From NCBI GenBank assembly GCA_904387375.1, contig CAJFLE010000001.1, positions 1 to 64,000 on the forward strand: DNA of 64,000 nucleotides, read 5' to 3'. Source of the stretch: Candidatus Protoclostridium gallicola. GTDB lineage: Bacteria; Bacillota; Clostridia; Christensenellales; Pumilibacteraceae. The notes below the pieces were generated by a model, which had not been told where the DNA came from, did not search any database, and saw only the letters and a list, made by a program, of their open reading frames with translations. The first letter of the stretch is position 1; the number at the start of each line of letters is the position of its first letter. The translations under genes and the position numbers were made by a program. Of the stretch, positions 9,405 to 19,458 are shown piece by piece.

Positions 9405-10910
9405 ATGAAAGAGGAAACGAAAAAGATACCGCTCGTAAAATATCTTTGTTATATCCTCGCCGTGAGCGTGCTTTTCACGGGAGTCACTTTGTCGCGCTAT
9501 ACTTCGGGTACGAGCGGCGACATTTCTTCCACGCTCGGCCGCTTCGTCTGTTCTTACGAAATAGAAAACATTTCCGCGCTGTCCATGGCGAACGGCGATT
9601 ATTGGCTGAGCAGCGGTAATTCGCAGAACGCTCAGACGACTTACCGCACCCTGCGTTATACGGTAAGCAATTACGTCGCCGGAGCGGACGGCGCGCCCGA
9701 ACGCATCAGCGACGTCGATCTTCAGCCGTCGCTCCGCATCCGTATCCCCGGCGAGTTCGCCGACAATCTCGTGTTCCAGTTCGCCGAGGTTAACGGCAGC
9801 ACATATAATTACGTCACCCCGCAGTACGTCATGTCCGACTTCATATACGGTATCGGAGAAACGTCGGGCTATAAAGACTGGGATGCTGCCGAGGAAGATA
9901 CTCTCGACACTTCGCAGTCGACGGATTACCAGACGCAGGGCGGGCGCGACGAAATCCTGACCGTCACCGGCGGCCTTTCCGTATCTGGCGACGGCGTTGC
10001 CGAGGGGACGATTACGGCGAAGGCGGACGGATATACGGGCGGCGGGGCAGGCTCGGGCAACGCGGTTACGATATCCGCCGAGGCGAGTACGGAGAGATAT
10101 TCCGTCGGCTTCATGCGCGGGGAAAGCCAGACCGATCTGACAACGCAGCTGTATCTCGATCTCGAAAAAGAGATTTCCGTGTACACCGTCGATTTTGCGC
10201 TTCCGTCCGCATATCTGCCTGCCTATATCGCTGCCGAAAAGACTTTCGTACTCTATATCACGCTTGCCCGCCGTATTACGGGCAGCGACTACGGCGTAAG
10301 CTGGTCGGCGGAAACGTCCGGCGGCGCTGAAACGGCAGCCGCGGACGGCTACGATTATCTGCTGACGCCTCCGACCGCGGATAACGCCGATACGTATACT
10401 TTCTGCGGCGCAAAAGTGCTCGGTTATCACTTCAACGCATCGGCCTCCACGGTGGGCGCCGACGGCTCGGCGCGGGCTTCCACCACCGTCCGCGTCACGA
10501 AAACATACGATTATGCGGGCGGCGCGTCCGTAAGCTATTCCCACGTCGCGCCGATAAGCGAAAACGCCGCGGAGTACGTACACCCGATAGAGCATTTCTA
10601 TACTCTTTCCGGCGGTGCGTTTACGGAGTATGACGGTAATACCGACATCGTTTCCGTGAATACGAATTCCGTGCTCGGGCTTTGCACCAATTTCTACGAA
10701 AATTATGACTCCGTGTCCGATTCGATATATTACATATCGCTCGTCGGGCTGACCGATAACCCTAAATATTCGTCATACACGGGCGCGTCGTCGGGCGGCG
10801 CTCCCGATTACGGCATATATTCGTCGCTCAGCAAGGAATATCACACCGAAATAAACGTCCTGTTCGTGCAGGCGTCGGAATCGCCTGATGCGGAAGGAGG
10901 AAGCGTATGA
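9405..10910 (+). CDS. SipW-dependent-type signal peptide surface protein
   Basis: LCYILAVSVLFTGVTLSRYTSGTSGDIS signal; large secreted beta-rich protein. Confidence 0.6.
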   Translation: MKEETKKIPLVKYLCYILAVSVLFTGVTLSRYTSGTSGDISSTLGRFVCSYEIENISALSMANGDYWLSSGNSQNAQTTYRTLRYTVSNYVAGADGAPERISDVDLQPSLRIRIPGEFADNLVFQFAEVNGSTYNYVTPQYVMSDFIYGIGETSGYKDWDAAEEDTLDTSQSTDYQTQGGRDEILTVTGGLSVSGDGVAEGTITAKADGYTGGGAGSGNAVTISAEASTERYSVGFMRGESQTDLTTQLYLDLEKEISVYTVDFALPSAYLPAYIAAEKTFVLYITLARRITGSDYGVSWSAETSGGAETAAADGYDYLLTPPTADNADTYTFCGAKVLGYHFNASASTVGADGSARASTTVRVTKTYDYAGGASVSYSHVAPISENAAEYVHPIEHFYTLSGGAFTEYDGNTDIVSVNTNSVLGLCTNFYENYDSVSDSIYYISLVGLTDNPKYSSYTGASSGGAPDYGIYSSLSKEYHTEINVLFVQASESPDAEGGSV

Positions 10911-13900
10911 AGCTGAAAAACGCATTGGCATGTATACTGCTCCTTCTCGCGACCGCGGCCATGTTCACGTTCGCGCTCACGTTCGCGCGGTATTCGGAAG
11001 AGCTCGGCTCGTCGGGCAGTTACGGCAGCAATCTCGATTTCATCGTGTCCGATCAGGTGGAAGTTACGAACTCCGACGAATTTTTCTCGGCTATCGAAAA
11101 CGGCTACTCCAACATCAAGATTTCAGACGACGCCGACAGTTCCATAATCATCACTGGCGGCGTCAGCGACGTCACGTCCGACCTCATTATCGACCTCAAC
11201 GGGCACGAGCTTCAGCGTAACAACCGGGAGCCCATGCTCAACGTCGTGGACGGCATACGCCTGACCATCGTGGATACTTCCGCGGAGCAGACGGGCTGTT
11301 TCTATAATCCCGTCGGCAGCGTGCTCCGCGTGGGCGGCGGCACTCTTACCGTAAACGCCGGACTGTTCGAAAGCGGTCCGAGGAACGGCCGAGGGCATGA
11401 CGAAAAGGCGAAGACGAAACCGAGCGAATACGCCGAAAATAACGACGGCTGGCGCACCGCTGCCGGAGCGTACGTATCGCAGGACGGCTCATTCACCCTT
11501 TACGAGAAAAACGGTACCGACTATACGCCGTCGGACAGCGTCTCTATGCCCGTGATTATCCCCGCCGTCATGAAACAGACGTACACAGACGGCGACGGAG
11601 CGCAGCAGACCCGCAACCTCGTAAACGGCAATATGTACTTCGCGTCGGCATACGACGGCACCTATATCCCGGAGGACACGTACCTCTATTTCACGCTGTC
11701 CGATTCCGACGCCGCCAACGAGCAGCTCGTCGTAAGCGGCAGCGCCGACTTTTATTACTCGTATTATATGCGCTATACCGAAGGGACGGGAGGCAATCCC
11801 GGCAGCTATTCGTACGTCGGGGCGTCTTCGTCGGACGAGGACGACACCCTCGTCACGATATACGGATATAAAGGCGTAAAAAGTTCTTCCGGCTCGGCAA
11901 ATTATGCCGCGGTACAGATGAACAGCGGCAATATATTCGTGCGCGGCGGCGAGTATCAGACGTATTTCGGCGCCGACTCGACGTATTGCATATACGCTTC
12001 CGGCGGTTATATGGCAGTCGAAGACGGCTCGTTCAGCGCGCTGGAAAACGGCGTCTGCGTCAACTGTTCCTATACCGCCGCCGCGGACGGCGACTACCTC
12101 CGCGTCGCCTCCGGCTCCTTCTATTCCGAGCGCGGCGATACCGTTCAGGTATCCGGCGGCAATATGTACGTCACCGGCGGCGCTTTCGAGAAAAACGCGA
12201 CCGGTTACGCTGCCACGCAGCTTGACGATACGTATACCAACAATTCCGCCATTGCCATAAGCGGCGGCACGCTCGAGGTGGGCGGCGACTCCGGGATAGG
12301 TTTCACGCTGTCCGGCAGTTATGTGCGCGGCATTACGTCGACGGGCGCGAATTCGTCCGTCACCGCCGAGGACTGCTCTTTCGAATTCACGTCGGCGGGC
12401 GCCGTCGGCACGGGCAGCATGGGCATATACGCCGAAAGCGGCACGGTGAACGCGAGCGGCTGCACGTTCGTCATGCCCGGAACAAACAGCCGCGGCATAT
12501 CCGCGGCGGGCGGCACCGTGAATATAAACGGCGAATACAGTTACTTCTATATTGACGAAATCGACGGCTGCTACGGCGTTTATGCCGCGTCGAACGGCGC
12601 CGTTACCGTCAACGTCGAGGCGGCGCAGTTCTTCATGGGACAGAACGCGACAGCCTCGGCCAATACCGCAAGCGAGACCGGGATTAACGGCGCGGGCGTG
12701 TATATGGATGCCGCCGGCGGAACCATTAAGCTCGGCGACGCGCTGTTCGTCACGAGCGGCAATTCCGTCAGCGCCGTATACGCGGAGCAAGGAAGCGTAA
12801 AGCAGGACGACGGCAAACTCGTGCTTATCACGGGCGCAAAAATTCCGGAAAACGGTTATACGTCCGGCGAAACCAAGTTTCAAAACCTGGACAGCTATAC
12901 GAATGAAATCGATCTCATCGGAGAAAATCGTGTCGCTTACGCCAATGCCGAATATGCGTACGGTATATATTCGGGCGGCGGTACGGTGGAACTGAATGAC
13001 GTCTACGCAGCAGTGTTCGGCGGCTATTCCGCCGGTTTGCTGTCCATGGGCGGTAATATAACGGTCGGCGGCGACATTGACGTCACCGTTGCGATTAACG
13101 AATCCTCGGCTTATAGCGGCGCGAATTATCTTTCGAGCACCGCCATAAGCACCGAGAACGGAAATATAACCGTAGACGGAACGGCCGACATAGACACCAA
13201 CGGACTCGGCATTACCGCGCGCGCCACGTCTGCGTCCTCCGGCAATATAACGCTGAACGGCAACGTCGATATTTCTTCTTCGCGCGGCACGGCAATCTAC
13301 GTCAACGGCGGCAATCTGACGCTGGGCAATAAAGATCAGACCGAACCGACTACCGCCGACATTAAGAGCACGACATCCACGGCTTATTCGTGGGTGACTC
13401 CTCCCGGCGTTTCCGGCGACGCGCATACCACTTACCACGGCGTGTACGTGCAGGGCGGCTCGCTTACCGCAAACGGTACGTTCAACGTCTCCCACACAGG
13501 AGTGGAGAACGATAATCAGGCGGAGAATTTGCGTCAGGAACAACGCGGCGATTGGTGGAACGGTTATTATAATGTCAATATTGCGGATAATCAGAATACT
13601 TTATACATAGATTTTGTTACAAAGAGTTTCGCCGTATATGTTTCCGGTACAGGCAACGATGCCGTAAAAATACAATCCGGTACGATTACGAATGAAATCG
13701 GCGGCGGGGTATACGTATCGGGCAGCAGCTCTACGCAGGTTACCCTCGGCTCCGAAGGCAGTGCGGATAATTCGCTGCTGACGGTTTCCGCCGCGCAGGG
13801 ACTGGACGGAGCCGATCCGAATACCGATGATTCTCTGATTGCAAACGGATTTATAAACTGGCAGGAAAATAACTGGGACTATAAGCAGAGCAGCATGGGC

Positions 13901-14659
13901 GGCTCGGCCGTGGAAGTAGCAGGCGGCACGTTAACAATATATAACGGATCGTATTCCACCGAGCAGGGCAACGGCATTCTCGTTAAAAACGGAACGGCGA
14001 ACATCTCCGGCGGCGTATACGGCGGACAGGACGTGTATGAAGCAAACGGCGGCGGCGCCGTTGCCGGTCCCGCGGCGTCATACAGCTTCAAGATTTTCGG
14101 CGGAACTGCTAATATCTCCGGCGGTAAGTTCGACAGCAACGGCAGCGGCGCGTTTATCATGGGCACTTCGTCAGGCTCCTGGGGAACGGCAAATATTTCC
14201 GGAGGTTCGTTCAGCGTCACCGGTCAGGCAGGAATAAGCGTATACGAATACGGCGAACTGACCGTGTCCGGTAGTACCGTAGTGAGCGGCGCAGCTGCCG
14301 GACTCGTTATAGAAAGTTCGGATAACCCTTGTACAGTGACCATCGAAGGCGGCACGTTTACGGGTACGAGAACAAGCAACGGCGACGGAATTTGGTGCGG
14401 CAGCACGAACGTAACTCTTACCGTTTCCGGCGGCACGTTTACCGGACAGTCGCGTTCCGGACTTTACTTCAACAGCTACGAAAACAACGGCGACGATTCG
14501 CCGGTAAGTCTCTCCGGCGGCACTTTCCATGTAAATACGTGGAATACGAGTTGGTGGGCCAATAATACAGGAGCGATCGGCAATGCGGGCACGAACATCG
14601 TTGCTGCCGGACACAGCGCTTCGGCCTCTTTCGATACGCAGACAGTAACGATAAACTGA
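10907..14659 (+). CDS. Large (1250 aa) secreted beta-helix repeat surface protein
   Basis: Signal MKLKNALACILLLLATAAMFTFALTFARYSEELGSSGS; many SGGT(F/L)-type repeats; 4-nt overlap with the upstream gene. Confidence 0.7.
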   Translation: MKLKNALACILLLLATAAMFTFALTFARYSEELGSSGSYGSNLDFIVSDQVEVTNSDEFFSAIENGYSNIKISDDADSSIIITGGVSDVTSDLIIDLNGHELQRNNREPMLNVVDGIRLTIVDTSAEQTGCFYNPVGSVLRVGGGTLTVNAGLFESGPRNGRGHDEKAKTKPSEYAENNDGWRTAAGAYVSQDGSFTLYEKNGTDYTPSDSVSMPVIIPAVMKQTYTDGDGAQQTRNLVNGNMYFASAYDGTYIPEDTYLYFTLSDSDAANEQLVVSGSADFYYSYYMRYTEGTGGNPGSYSYVGASSSDEDDTLVTIYGYKGVKSSSGSANYAAVQMNSGNIFVRGGEYQTYFGADSTYCIYASGGYMAVEDGSFSALENGVCVNCSYTAAADGDYLRVASGSFYSERGDTVQVSGGNMYVTGGAFEKNATGYAATQLDDTYTNNSAIAISGGTLEVGGDSGIGFTLSGSYVRGITSTGANSSVTAEDCSFEFTSAGAVGTGSMGIYAESGTVNASGCTFVMPGTNSRGISAAGGTVNINGEYSYFYIDEIDGCYGVYAASNGAVTVNVEAAQFFMGQNATASANTASETGINGAGVYMDAAGGTIKLGDALFVTSGNSVSAVYAEQGSVKQDDGKLVLITGAKIPENGYTSGETKFQNLDSYTNEIDLIGENRVAYANAEYAYGIYSGGGTVELNDVYAAVFGGYSAGLLSMGGNITVGGDIDVTVAINESSAYSGANYLSSTAISTENGNITVDGTADIDTNGLGITARATSASSGNITLNGNVDISSSRGTAIYVNGGNLTLGNKDQTEPTTADIKSTTSTAYSWVTPPGVSGDAHTTYHGVYVQGGSLTANGTFNVSHTGVENDNQAENLRQEQRGDWWNGYYNVNIADNQNTLYIDFVTKSFAVYVSGTGNDAVKIQSGTITNEIGGGVYVSGSSSTQVTLGSEGSADNSLLTVSAAQGLDGADPNTDDSLIANGFINWQENNWDYKQSSMGGSAVEVAGGTLTIYNGSYSTEQGNGILVKNGTANISGGVYGGQDVYEANGGGAVAGPAASYSFKIFGGTANISGGKFDSNGSGAFIMGTSSGSWGTANISGGSFSVTGQAGISVYEYGELTVSGSTVVSGAAAGLVIESSDNPCTVTIEGGTFTGTRTSNGDGIWCGSTNVTLTVSGGTFTGQSRSGLYFNSYENNGDDSPVSLSGGTFHVNTWNTSWWANNTGAIGNAGTNIVAAGHSASASFDTQTVTIN

Positions 14660-14675
14660 ACCCCTACTTACATAA

Positions 14676-14716
14676 TAAGGAACGCCGCGCTTCGAAACGG
14701 TGTTCCTTATTTTATT
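14676..14716 (+). terminator. Intrinsic terminator of the SipW-type locus
   Basis: TAAGGAACGCCG cgcttcgaaa CGGTGTTCCTTA then TTTTATT. Confidence 0.75.
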
Positions 14717-14743
14717 GCAATTCGTTATTTTTTATGGTATAAT
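14715..14743 (+). promoter_or_regulatory. lon promoter, predicted leaderless
   Basis: TTGCAA-17-TATAAT with the ATG 6 nt after the -10. Confidence 0.7.
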
Positions 14744-14749
14744 CTGCGT

Positions 14750-17071
14750 ATGGACGAAAACAAAATCGTGGAAAATTACGAAAGCGTGATGCCGAACGCG
14801 GATAAACGGTTCATACTCGTGCCGTGCGACGGCGCGGTGGTGTTCCCGGGGCATCTTCTGTCTTTCAATATAAACGCCGAGGGGGCGGTGCGCGCGCTCA
14901 TGCAGGCGGTGGAAACGAACAGGGAAGTGTTCTTTTCTTATTGCGGCGGCGAGCCTTCGCCGGATACCGTGTCGCGCGTCGGCACTCTCGCGCGCATAAA
15001 ACAGCTTATCAAAAATTCTCGCGGCGGGCTGAGCGTTATCGCGCTCGGTCTTACGCGCATGGAAATCGGCGCGTACATATCGACGTCGCCGCTTTTCGAG
15101 GTTACGCTTGCGCCGTTCCCGGAAAAGCAGGACGACCCCATTATGCTCATAGCGGTCAAGAACGCCGTCCGCGCCGCGCTCGACCGTTCCTCGCACATCA
15201 GCCCCAAACTGCTGGAAAAGGAACCCTCGCTCGACGATCTCGACGATTTCGTGGGCGAAATGGCTGCGGCTTATTATGACAGCGACGAGGAGCGGCAGGC
15301 GCTGCTCGAGCTTCCGTCGCGCTACGAACAGCTGCACAACATACTCTTCCATATCGAGCGGCAGTGCGAACTCGCCTCGCTGCAAAAGGATATCGAAGTC
15401 AAGGTGCGCAAGAGCATAGACAAGAGCCAGCACGAGTATTACCTGCGCGAGCAGATCAAAGTGCTGCACCGCGAGCTGGGCGACGACGAGGACGAACTCG
15501 AATCGTACCGCAGCCGCCTCGCGGACAAGAAACTGCCCGACTACGCTCGCGAAAAGGCGGAAAAGGAAATCGCAAAAATGAGCCGTATGTCGCCCACGTC
15601 GCCCGAAAGCGCCGTGTCGCGCGGCTATCTCGACCTCATACTCGAACTGCCGTGGGAAGAGGAAACCGAGGAAAAAAACGATCTCTCCGACGTGCGCCGC
15701 ATTCTGGACGAGGACCACTACGGTCTGGAAAAGGTCAAGCGCCGCATAGTGGAATACCTCGCCGTGTGCGCTTTGAAGAAGGATATGAAAGCGCCCATAC
15801 TGTGCTTCGTGGGACCTCCGGGCGTGGGCAAGACGTCCATCGTCCGTTCCATAGCCCGCGCCGCAGGCCGCAGGCTCGTGACCATGTCGCTGGGCGGCGT
15901 GCGCGACGAAGCGGAGATCCGCGGTCACAGGCGCACGTACATAGGTTCGCTGCCCGGGCGCATAATCTCGGGAATGCGCGACGCCGGCGTCCGCAATCCG
16001 GTCTTCCTGCTCGACGAAATCGATAAGATGTCGTCGGATTTCCGCGGCGATCCGTCCTCCGCGCTGCTCGAAGTGCTCGACGCCAATCAGAACGACAAAT
16101 TCAAGGACCACTATCTCGAAATGCCGTACGACCTGTCGCACGTCATGTTCGTGACGACGGCGAACTCCATCGACACCATAGACCCGCCGCTGCTCGACCG
16201 CATGGAAGTGATCGAGCTGACCGGCTACACCTTCAACGAAAAGCTGGAAATAGCGAAAAAATATCTTGTGCCCAAGCAGTGCGAGGCCAACGGCGTGCCC
16301 GCCGCAAAGGTATCGTTCACGGACGAGGCGCTCGTGCGCATAGCGCAGCGCTACACGCGCGAGAGCGGCGTGCGCAATCTCGAACGCGAGATCGGCTCGG
16401 TTATCCGCAAAATAGCCGTCTCCGTCGCTGAGGGCAAAAAGAAGCGCGTATATAAAATCACCGCCGACTCGCTGCCCGACTATCTCGGCAAGGAAAAGTT
16501 CTCCGAGAGCGAAAGCTCTTCCTCCGACGCGGTGGGCGAGGTGACCGGACTGGCGTGGACGAGCGCGGGCGGCACTACGCTCGACGTCGAGGTGGCGGTG
16601 CTGCCCGGCGGCAAGGGCGAAGTCAAACTGACCGGCAATCTCGGCGACGTCATGAAGGAATCCGCCATGACGGCCATGTCGCTCGTGCGCTCCCGCGCAG
16701 AGAGTCTCGGCATAGATCCCGCGGTATTCGGCGACTGCGACGTGCACATCCACGTCCCCGAAGGCGCTACGCCCAAGGACGGCCCCAGCGCGGGCATAAC
16801 GCTTGCCACCGCGATCGCGAGCGCGCTGTCCGGCAGGCCCGCCGCGGGCGACGCTGCAATGACGGGAGAAGTGACTCTGCGCGGCAAAGTGCTCGCCATA
16901 GGCGGGCTGAAAGAGAAATCGCTCGCGGCGCTCCGCAGCGGCAAAAAGCGGCTCATAATCCCCAGGGAAAACGAAAAGGACATGGACGAAATACCCGCCG
17001 AGGTTAAGGAGCACGTGACCGTGCTGCCCGTTTCCACCGTCGACGAGGTGTTCGCTCTCGCGCTCAGATGA
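14750..17071 (+). CDS. lon: ATP-dependent protease Lon (LonA)
   Basis: Walker A GPPGVGKT, catalytic Ser motif [15 protein letters not shown], KxxAA-type C-terminus. Confidence 0.96.
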   Translation: MDENKIVENYESVMPNADKRFILVPCDGAVVFPGHLLSFNINAEGAVRALMQAVETNREVFFSYCGGEPSPDTVSRVGTLARIKQLIKNSRGGLSVIALGLTRMEIGAYISTSPLFEVTLAPFPEKQDDPIMLIAVKNAVRAALDRSSHISPKLLEKEPSLDDLDDFVGEMAAAYYDSDEERQALLELPSRYEQLHNILFHIERQCELASLQKDIEVKVRKSIDKSQHEYYLREQIKVLHRELGDDEDELESYRSRLADKKLPDYAREKAEKEIAKMSRMSPTSPESAVSRGYLDLILELPWEEETEEKNDLSDVRRILDEDHYGLEKVKRRIVEYLAVCALKKDMKAPILCFVGPPGVGKTSIVRSIARAAGRRLVTMSLGGVRDEAEIRGHRRTYIGSLPGRIISGMRDAGVRNPVFLLDEIDKMSSDFRGDPSSALLEVLDANQNDKFKDHYLEMPYDLSHVMFVTTANSIDTIDPPLLDRMEVIELTGYTFNEKLEIAKKYLVPKQCEANGVPAAKVSFTDEALVRIAQRYTRESGVRNLEREIGSVIRKIAVSVAEGKKKRVYKITADSLPDYLGKEKFSESESSSSDAVGEVTGLAWTSAGGTTLDVEVAVLPGGKGEVKLTGNLGDVMKESAMTAMSLVRSRAESLGIDPAVFGDCDVHIHVPEGATPKDGPSAGITLATAIASALSGRPAAGDAAMTGEVTLRGKVLAIGGLKEKSLAALRSGKKRLIIPRENEKDMDEIPAEVKEHVTVLPVSTVDEVFALALR

Positions 17072-17676
17072 TCAGGACCGCCGAATTCATAAAGTCCGTC
17101 GCGGACATAAAAACGTACAAAGAGGAAAGCCTGCGTTTTTCCTGCCCCGAGATATGCGTCGCGGGAAGGTCGAACGTGGGCAAATCCTCGTTCATAAACA
17201 TGCTTACGGGCAGGAAGAAGCTCGCGAAAACGTCCTCCACGCCCGGACGTACGCGCCTGCTTAATCTTTTCGATATAGACGGCGGAAGATTCGTCCTCGT
17301 CGATCTGCCAGGCTACGGCTACGCCAAGGCTGCCAAAAGCGAAATAGAAAAGTGGAGCAGACTCACCGACGGCTATTTCGCCGCTACCGAAACGCTGGCG
17401 CATACCCTCGCGCTCGTGGATATCCGCCACGAACCGACCGCGCTCGACAAACAGATGATAGCGTATCTCTACGCGGCGGGAAGGCCGTTCACCGTCGTGG
17501 CCACTAAGGCGGACAAGCTGTCCCGTCCGAAGCAGCAGCACGCGCGGCTCGCAATAGCGAAGGCTCTGAAAATAGGCGCCGACAACGTCATACTGACGTC
17601 CTCCGAAACGGGACAGGGCAGGGACGAAGTGCTCGCCCGCATAGAACAAGTAATAACGCCTCCGAATATGATGTAG
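17068..17676 (+). CDS. engB: Ribosome biogenesis GTP-binding protein YsxC/EngB
   Basis: G1 GRSNVGKSS, G3 DLPGYGYAK, G4 TKADKL; adjacent to lon as in Firmicutes. Confidence 0.95.
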   Translation: MIRTAEFIKSVADIKTYKEESLRFSCPEICVAGRSNVGKSSFINMLTGRKKLAKTSSTPGRTRLLNLFDIDGGRFVLVDLPGYGYAKAAKSEIEKWSRLTDGYFAATETLAHTLALVDIRHEPTALDKQMIAYLYAAGRPFTVVATKADKLSRPKQQHARLAIAKALKIGADNVILTSSETGQGRDEVLARIEQVITPPNMM

Positions 17677-17696
17677 AAAACGGAGGTGTTTTTATT

Positions 17697-18236
17697 ATGT
17701 CATGCTGTAACGACAGGCGCAAAATAGCCATCCGCGTGACGCGCATTTTCGACGGCGCGCGGCGCAGGCGCAGGCGCGAAATTACCCTCGCGCTGTCCGA
17801 TTTTCAGCCGCCCGCTCCCGAACCGCCGCTAACTTACATATCCGCCGATTTTTCCGGCGCCGCTCGCATCACGTCGCAGTCGGTCATGGCGATAGAGGGC
17901 AGTACGCGCAGCCGCATATCCGTCGGCTTCGAGTTTCCCGTGCTTGTGCGCTTCGTCGCCGCGGACGGCACCCAGGGCTGGGCGCGCTCGTCCGTGACCG
18001 ATTCCATAGACCTGATGCTCACGCTGCCAACCTGCCCGTATACGATAGAAACGGAAGTCGCTTTCGCCTCGCGCATAGGCACGATAGACGGCTCGTCCGC
18101 GGACATTATCGGCTGCACGCTGACGATCGTCAAGATACTCACCGAATGCGACGTCGCCGTGCCGGTATGCTGTTTCTCGTATCCCGACGCCGAACTGACC
18201 GAGGACATCGCCTGCAACGCGCTTTTCGGCGATTAA
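17697..18236 (+). CDS. Hypothetical protein with N-terminal MSCCND
   Basis: ORF with RBS (ggaggtg); no family recognised. Confidence 0.55.
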   Translation: MSCCNDRRKIAIRVTRIFDGARRRRRREITLALSDFQPPAPEPPLTYISADFSGAARITSQSVMAIEGSTRSRISVGFEFPVLVRFVAADGTQGWARSSVTDSIDLMLTLPTCPYTIETEVAFASRIGTIDGSSADIIGCTLTIVKILTECDVAVPVCCFSYPDAELTEDIACNALFGD

Positions 18237-18240
18237 ATCA

Positions 18241-18269
18241 TTGATTTTTGCCCGCCGTTCTGATATAAT
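18241..18269 (+). promoter_or_regulatory. Promoter TTGATT-17-TATAAT, predicted leaderless metallophosphoesterase transcript
   Basis: ATG begins 6 nt after the -10 hexamer. Confidence 0.65.
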
Positions 18270-18275
18270 AACGGC

Positions 18276-18974
18276 ATGAACGTTTTTGCGATAAGCGATT
18301 TTCATCTGTCTATAAACAATCCCAAGCCGATGAATATTTTCGGACCCGTCTGGGACGGTTATCTCGAAAGTATAGAAAAAAGCTGGGCGGAAAACGTGAC
18401 GGACGAAGATCTCGTGCTTATCGCCGGCGATCTTTCTTGGGCCATGACGCTGGACGACGCGAAAGCCGACCTCGATTATTTCGCGCGCTTTTCGGGCTAT
18501 AAAGTATTCGTGCGCGGCAATCACGACTATTGGTGGAAATCCATTTCCGCCGTTCGCGCCTGCCTGCCGCCCCGCACATACGCCGTGCAGAACGACGCCG
18601 TGAAAATAGGAGACTGCGTGGTGTGCGGATCGCGGCTGTGGACGACGCCCGAACCGAACAAACCGCAGCCGGACGAGGACAGGAAGATCTACGACCGCGA
18701 GCTGCTGCGCCTTAAAATGTCGCTCGAAGCCGCCGCGCGCCTGCGCGGGGAAGGCGACCGCCTGCTCGTAATGACGCACTATCCGCCATTCAACAGCACC
18801 TTCCGCGCCACTCCGTTCACCGACGCGATAGCCGATTACAACCCCGACGCCGTCGTGTACGGTCATCTCCACGGCTCGGGCAGCCGCGCCGAACGCCTCG
18901 TCGACATCGGCGGCGTGAAGTATTACCTGACCAGCTGCGACCTCGTCGGCAACAAACTCGTGCGTATTTTATAG
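18276..18974 (+). CDS. Calcineurin-like metallophosphoesterase
   Basis: ISDFHLS, GDLSW, RGNHDYWW, THYPP, YGHLHG motifs. Confidence 0.93.
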   Translation: MNVFAISDFHLSINNPKPMNIFGPVWDGYLESIEKSWAENVTDEDLVLIAGDLSWAMTLDDAKADLDYFARFSGYKVFVRGNHDYWWKSISAVRACLPPRTYAVQNDAVKIGDCVVCGSRLWTTPEPNKPQPDEDRKIYDRELLRLKMSLEAAARLRGEGDRLLVMTHYPPFNSTFRATPFTDAIADYNPDAVVYGHLHGSGSRAERLVDIGGVKYYLTSCDLVGNKLVRIL

Positions 18975-19039
18975 CGTGCGTTTTGCGCCGACATCGTCGG
19001 ATAATGCCGCGCCCGGAAGCAAATAAATAATCGATATAT

Positions 19040-19074
19040 GCAAAAAGCTCTCCCGGCAGGGAAGAGCTTTTTGC
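19040..19074. terminator. Bidirectional intrinsic terminator
   Basis: GCAAAAAGCTCT...AGAGCTTTTTGC hairpin with T-tract on both strands. Confidence 0.8.
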
Positions 19075-19089
19075 GCTATTGCAATTGCA

Positions 19090-19458
19090 TTATTTTCTTG
19101 CTTTCGGCTTATACGCCGTAAGTTCGTAACTCATGTTCAGCAGCGTGAGCAGTTCGTCGTCCGGAGCCGCGCCGAGCACGACGCTTATCCAGTGCGTCTT
19201 GTTCATGTGATAGGCGGGCAGCACGCTCCGTCCGTCGCACGCCATCGCGCTCACTGCCGGGTCGCATTTGAGATTGACTATATCGATCTCGCCGCCGTCC
19301 AGTCCCAGCCGCTTTGCCTGCACGTTCATGATCACCGCGTACCACTTGCGGTTTTCCCTGTGCCGCAGCACGGCGAAGCCGGGTTCGTCCTCCCACGGAT
19401 ATTCGGGCTGCGTACCGAACGTGTCGGCGGCATAAGAGAGCAGCGCCCGTCTGTCCAT
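19090..19458 (-). CDS. MmcQ/YjbR family protein
   Basis: [46 protein letters not shown]...HMNKTHWISVVL, typical YjbR. Confidence 0.85.
   Translation of the reverse strand: MDRRALLSYAADTFGTQPEYPWEDEPGFAVLRHRENRKWYAVIMNVQAKRLGLDGGEIDIVNLKCDPAVSAMACDGRSVLPAYHMNKTHWISVVLGAAPDDELLTLLNMSYELTAYKPKARK

Noticed and set aside
11489-13543. 684-aa minus-strand ORF opposite the beta-helix protein
   Set aside because: Arises from the repetitive GC-rich plus-strand coding sequence; low-complexity Arg/Ala/Val translation.
10907-14659. Internal repeats as a CRISPR-like array
   Set aside because: The repeats are degenerate, in frame, and encode protein repeats. No regular spacers and no cas genes are present in the window.
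14732-17014. 760-aa minus-strand ORF opposite lon
   Set aside because: Antisense shadow ORF with no domain signal.
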